NCBI GenBank assembly: GCA_958352145.1
Contig: CATWNM010000023.1
Span: 1-35,696, forward strand
Length of the DNA stretch: 35,696 nt
Direction of reading: 5' to 3'
Source: an uncultured Eubacteriales bacterium
GTDB lineage: Bacteria; Bacillota; Clostridia; Oscillospirales; CAG-272
In this document: positions 32,129-35,696 of the stretch, one piece after another
How positions within the stretch are numbered: position 1 is the first letter of the stretch
Layout: each line of letters starts with the position of its first letter
Made by a program: the position numbers and the translations under genes
Notes under the pieces: model-generated
The model's input: only the letters and a program-made list of their open reading frames with translations
What the model was told of the DNA's origin: nothing
Databases searched by the model: none

Positions 32129-33385
32129 ATGTACCGAGTAAAATTATTTTTTATAATTTCGGTTGTTTTAGCTTTGATTTGTATCGTTTGCGCTTCATGT
32201 AATACAGTATCGCCTGTAGACACAGATATTATAGATTCGGCGCGGGAGTCGACAACTGATAAAAGTACACAATTAACGACGGAAATAAATACAACAGATG
32301 AAATCACAAGCTTTGCATCACAATCTATTGTGCCATGGCTAAACCCTGATGAAACGGTTTGGTTTGAGCAGGAGATTGAGTATATTCTACCCAATTATCA
32401 ATGGATGAGATGGCAAGTAAATATAGAGGTTTGTACTTCTGTAGATGATCCTTTGAGAATTGGCATGCGCATGCCACAAGCTTGGTTATTGTCCTCTGGA
32501 CAGGACCACGCGCCGTATTCAGAAAATTTATATGGGAGGTTATATGAAATATCTCCGGATGAGAAAATGGACAAAAATACAATTTCTCAACATATACTAA
32601 ATTCTATTTTGAGTGGGATTGATTCGGAGATTGTGGGGACAACTGATAGAGGATTGGAATATATTATTTTTCGCCGAGAGTCGTTTTTTCAAAGAGGTTA
32701 TGATTATTCTTGTTGTATACGTATTTCCAAGCATTATATATGGTACTTTTCTTTGGAGGGAATAGAACAAGAATCTTTTGATTTTTTAACCGATGTTTTA
32801 AATACGGTAGTATTGACCGGAGATTTTCAGTATTCTGATACTCCTGCCCCTGCTGAATCGGAGCAGGGGGATGTTAAGATTATGAAAATATCTAATATGG
32901 GAGTTGTTGGATATGAAAACTTTGGGGAACAATCTATGTTTGACGAGGACTTAGAATTTATTATTCCTGAAAGTTGGACTTTATTAGGAGAATTTGGTCG
33001 AGGTACAACATTTGGTTTAAGAGATGCACCAAAATATATGTTTGCACCCGGAACGGAGCATTGCGAATATCCATGTATTCAAATTGGTACTTTGATAAAA
33101 ACTGATGAAAATATACCCATAGATTCAAAATTTCATTATAACCGTAATCGCATGATTCCGTATTACTACCAGTATCCGGACAACTCGGTAAGCGAGGGAA
33201 AAACATCAGGAAATGCTCCGTATGTATTTTATCGCACGGATTTAAAAGAATATCATGCAGTGGAATATGAGGTTTATGTACGGCTTACTAATATATATGT
33301 TTTAAATTTTTATCTGTGTGTTGATTCGGATATGGAAAATTTTGTTTATGATGTTTTGAATTCTATAAATATTATTGAAAAATAG
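32129..33385 (+). CDS. Module lipoprotein 2, unknown function
   Basis: A 418-residue exported lipoprotein, paralogue of the product at 29553. Of three in-frame starts (GTG 32111, ATG 32123, ATG 32129) I prefer 32129, eight bases after AGAGGA. The signal MYRVKLFFIISVVLALICIV ends in CASC with the modified Cys, followed by an acidic, Thr/Ser-rich linker and a globular part. The C-terminus YHAVEYEVYVRLTNIYVLNF and DFVYDVLNSI-like end (FVYDVLNSINIIEK) mirror lipoprotein 1. No enzyme motif is visible. It converges on the intact peptidase gene. The product should sit on the outer face of the membrane. Confidence 0.85.
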   Translation: MYRVKLFFIISVVLALICIVCASCNTVSPVDTDIIDSARESTTDKSTQLTTEINTTDEITSFASQSIVPWLNPDETVWFEQEIEYILPNYQWMRWQVNIEVCTSVDDPLRIGMRMPQAWLLSSGQDHAPYSENLYGRLYEISPDEKMDKNTISQHILNSILSGIDSEIVGTTDRGLEYIIFRRESFFQRGYDYSCCIRISKHYIWYFSLEGIEQESFDFLTDVLNTVVLTGDFQYSDTPAPAESEQGDVKIMKISNMGVVGYENFGEQSMFDEDLEFIIPESWTLLGEFGRGTTFGLRDAPKYMFAPGTEHCEYPCIQIGTLIKTDENIPIDSKFHYNRNRMIPYYYQYPDNSVSEGKTSGNAPYVFYRTDLKEYHAVEYEVYVRLTNIYVLNFYLCVDSDMENFVYDVLNSINIIEK

Positions 33386-33424
33386 AACCAAGCTCCGCAT
33401 GCAAATTGCATGCGGAGCTTGGTT
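33386..33424. terminator. Bidirectional terminator of module 2
   Basis: A perfect 19-base inverted repeat (AACCAAGCTCCGCATGCAA and its complement) directly after the lipoprotein stop and touching the stop of the converging gene. The T-tracts are short, so its strength rests on the stem. Confidence 0.8.
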
Positions 33425-35696
33425 TAGTTATTTGGTTCAGGTTTGCGATCAGTTAAGTACAATTCAAAAATTGTCATTGTTGGATCATTATATACGGAAT
33501 ATGCAGTACTTAATGAATGCCGCGGTGCTTCAGCTTCTCTGTCTTGCCCAGCAGGGTCTAAAACAAATATACTATCAGAATCTTTTGCATTATTAATGTA
33601 TTTGTATCCGGTAACCCAATGTTGCTTTTCAAAAACTCCGTTACTGTCAATTTTTCCTGGTGCAATAAAATGAATCAGAGGGGGGCAGTCATTATCGATT
33701 TCCTCTCGTATTTTGTTATAAAACATTTCTTTCACTTTAACATCACTTAGTGACAATCCGGATGTATTTTGGAAAATTTTTGTGATTCGCATATAGGGCA
33801 TCTTATAAAAAAGGGCGCCATCAGCCCAAAAATCATTGCTTATTTCAACTTTATTATTATTGTTATAATAAGAAGAAACATTTAAACCGGCACAAACGGC
33901 ACAACCATAATTGTATATCCATGTGTTTCCTGGATCTTCTTTTTGATTTATGCTATGTACCATATAGAGTTCATTAGAAGCAGGATCCGCAATATTCCAG
34001 GTACAAGGATATACAGCAGGACTATCGAGAATTGCGTCAAGATTGGCAGTGCGAAGTTCGCCGCCGGTGCCGCAAAGGAAATATTGACTCTCTGCGTTGC
34101 GTATGCTGTACCCCGAATCTGTTTTAAAAATCTCCCACTGGAAGTGATACGGAAATTCACACTGGGGGCATACGATTTCATCCATTATAACCATATGCGT
34201 GGGTATAGAGGAAATTGGCATGAACTGCTCTCCGATATAAAACGTTCCGGAAGAAGTCGTCAGCGAAATCGTATAATATCCATCTATCTCTTTAAAATCA
34301 AACGTATCTTGATAGTTTGTTGTATCCGCTGCCAGATGCAATGACATAAATTCAGACGCCGCGCAGACCCATTCTTTCAGATGCGCATTTTCAAGCCGGA
34401 ATTTGCCGTTTTCAATATTTGCCGGAATATTGCTCAGCGGATTCTCATAAACGGTAATGGTTACAGAAGTCCGTATATCCGGATTTGTTACAGAAGTTAC
34501 CGTAATATCAGCGGAACCGAGCGCTTGCGCTGTGAGAATCCCATACTGGCTGACGCTGACGACGTCCGAATTGCTGCTGAAATAGGAAAGGCGTTGCATA
34601 GCGGTACGGGGTAAAGCTGCGGCGTTAAGCGTCTGCGTTGTACCGGCGATCATTGCCGTGCGCTGCAAATTGGTGGTTACTTCCGTGCAGGGGTCATACA
34701 CAGTGAGCGTTTTTTGGTTTGTATAGCGCCCGTCTTGTGTAGTTACATAGATACAGGTCTGTCCGATTTTGTGACAGGTAACGATTCCGTTTGCGTCTAC
34801 ACTCGCAATCGAGGGATATTGGGAGCGCCATATCACATTTTTGATGACGGCGCCCGACGGTCTCGCCTGATAGCTCATAGAAACCGTGCCTCCTGTTAAG
34901 CCATAAGACGGTCCCGAGATGGAAATGCCTGTGACAGAAGGGGTTACTACAACATCTAAAGTATCGTAAATCGCGGCATTGTCGTCATGATATGCGACAA
35001 TCCTTGCCGTACCGGGTGCATGTGCGGTGACAATGCCGTTTGCACTGACGGAAGCTATGCTGCTGTCTGAAGAAACATAACCAATTTTTTGCCGAGTGTT
35101 TAAAGGGCAGGCCATCGCCCATATGCGCTGCGTGGTCCCCACCGTCATTGTATCGGCCCCTGTTTCTATAGTGACTCTTTCACACTTTGCATAAACGGTT
35201 ACATATAGGCTATCCGTAAAACCGCCGTCCGCTGTAGTAGCTGTAACACAGGTTTTCCCAGGGTTCAGACAGCGCAGCACACCTCTGCTGTTAATACTGG
35301 CAACGCTTGAATTACAGGAAGTCCAATATACGGTTTTATTGGTCGCAGTTGCAGGGGAAACGGTACAGGACATTGTCAGTCTGTCCGACACATAACCGTA
35401 GGAATCACCGGAAATTTCAATGCCGGTGACCGCACTGCCATTTCCGCCCGGCTGCGTATTTCCGCCGGTCGGCGGAGTATTGGTCGCGACGACGCGTATA
35501 CAGTGGCGGAACGCGGGATTCGAGCGCGAGCGAATGCAGATATAAGCGCTGCCCTCGCGAATGGCAACCGCTTTGCCGTCGGTTCCGACGAATATGATCG
35601 AGGGTTCTGTTGACCATGCATAATAATCGGAATGAGAAGCATTATACAAGCAGAAGCTTTCGCCGGGTTTATAATACCGGGTCGTGCCGCAGGTTC
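33424..35696 (-). CDS. BIG2-repeat protein with C-terminal C39-like cysteine peptidase (5' end outside window)
   Basis: The 3' part of a large surface or secreted protein; the frame is open to the right edge (35649 is an internal TTG, residues before it read RYYKPGESFCLYN). In order: part of an Ig-like region, a Gly/Pro/Asn linker, four bacterial Ig-like group 2 repeats (for example VTGIEISGDSYGYVSDRLTM, with VASINSRGVL, IASVSANGIV, IASVDANGIV and VVSVSQYGIL turns), a trefoil-like module (ENGKFRLENAHLKEWVCAAS to CTWNIADPASN), and a papain-fold domain of the Peptidase_C39_2 kind with likely Cys in GCAVCAGL (~33895), His in QHWVTGYKY (~33620) and Asp in VLDPAG (~33555). The family suggests cleavage of peptides or cell-wall links; substrate unknown. 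The 3' part is AT-rich, the BIG2 part is less so. Confidence 0.85.
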   Translation of the reverse strand, partial: TCGTTRYYKPGESFCLYNASHSDYYAWSTEPSIIFVGTDGKAVAIREGSAYICIRSRSNPAFRHCIRVVATNTPPTGGNTQPGGNGSAVTGIEISGDSYGYVSDRLTMSCTVSPATATNKTVYWTSCNSSVASINSRGVLRCLNPGKTCVTATTADGGFTDSLYVTVYAKCERVTIETGADTMTVGTTQRIWAMACPLNTRQKIGYVSSDSSIASVSANGIVTAHAPGTARIVAYHDDNAAIYDTLDVVVTPSVTGISISGPSYGLTGGTVSMSYQARPSGAVIKNVIWRSQYPSIASVDANGIVTCHKIGQTCIYVTTQDGRYTNQKTLTVYDPCTEVTTNLQRTAMIAGTTQTLNAAALPRTAMQRLSYFSSNSDVVSVSQYGILTAQALGSADITVTSVTNPDIRTSVTITVYENPLSNIPANIENGKFRLENAHLKEWVCAASEFMSLHLAADTTNYQDTFDFKEIDGYYTISLTTSSGTFYIGEQFMPISSIPTHMVIMDEIVCPQCEFPYHFQWEIFKTDSGYSIRNAESQYFLCGTGGELRTANLDAILDSPAVYPCTWNIADPASNELYMVHSINQKEDPGNTWIYNYGCAVCAGLNVSSYYNNNNKVEISNDFWADGALFYKMPYMRITKIFQNTSGLSLSDVKVKEMFYNKIREEIDNDCPPLIHFIAPGKIDSNGVFEKQHWVTGYKYINNAKDSDSIFVLDPAGQDREAEAPRHSLSTAYSVYNDPTMTIFELYLTDRKPEPNN
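34229..34367 (-). repeat. 139 bp block nearly identical to 31611-31749
   Basis: The copy inside the intact peptidase gene, coding for its trefoil-like module. See the partner for divergence. Confidence 0.9.

Overview
The window reads as chromosome of an anaerobic Gram-positive bacterium of the class Clostridia, probably a gut lineage. The evidence is strong GGAGG-type ribosome binding sites, near-consensus sigma-A promoters with 17-base spacers, Gram-positive lipoproteins, a TndX-type large serine recombinase, a nine-gene V-type ATPase operon and duplicated-domain DUF305 and VWA proteins. I cannot name the genus. Most of the window looks moderately GC-rich, but about 29.3-34.4 kb is visibly AT-rich and looks acquired.

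Layout. 1-758: the 3' end of a large serine recombinase, probably the edge of an integrated element. 851-3610 (minus): a secreted SGNH-hydrolase/beta-helix protein. 3970-8062 (plus): a broken N-terminal copy of an ABC gene, then a promoter, a structured leader and a two-gene heterodimeric ABC exporter operon. 8176-10433 (minus): serC-serA serine biosynthesis from a near-consensus promoter. 10639-13015 (minus): an M50-type site-2 protease with a small membrane protein, and a beta-propeller-like lipoprotein. 13213-21791 (minus): the V-type ATPase operon H-C-I-K-F-E-A-B-D. 22045-24665 (minus): a DUF368 undecaprenyl-phosphate translocase, a CNNM/CBS hemolysin-family protein and an unannotated 40-residue protein in front of it. 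24881-25447 (plus): a double DUF305 protein. 25487-27455: a VWA protein gene enclosed by two inverted copies of a ~165 bp hairpin-rich repeat. 27677-29158 (plus): three XRE-type regulators and an AbrB-like zinc-ribbon regulator; the first two XRE genes share an AACCAT-type operator. 29316-35696: two tandem copies of a module made of a lipoprotein gene (plus) facing a BIG2/trefoil-like/C39-like cysteine peptidase gene (minus). The first peptidase copy is truncated and frameshifted, and the second runs off the window.

The best candidate for an undescribed system is this duplicated module. Both lipoprotein genes have a perfect TTGACA-N17-TATAAT promoter and a conserved 133-base leader that contains a matching 16-codon open frame. 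Each lipoprotein/peptidase pair is separated by a perfect bidirectional hairpin terminator. A 139 bp block in the two peptidase genes differs at only two positions while its surroundings have diverged, which suggests gene conversion or shuffling. A surface lipoprotein paired with a surface or secreted papain-fold enzyme could be an effector/antagonist or substrate/enzyme pair, but this is inference from layout only.
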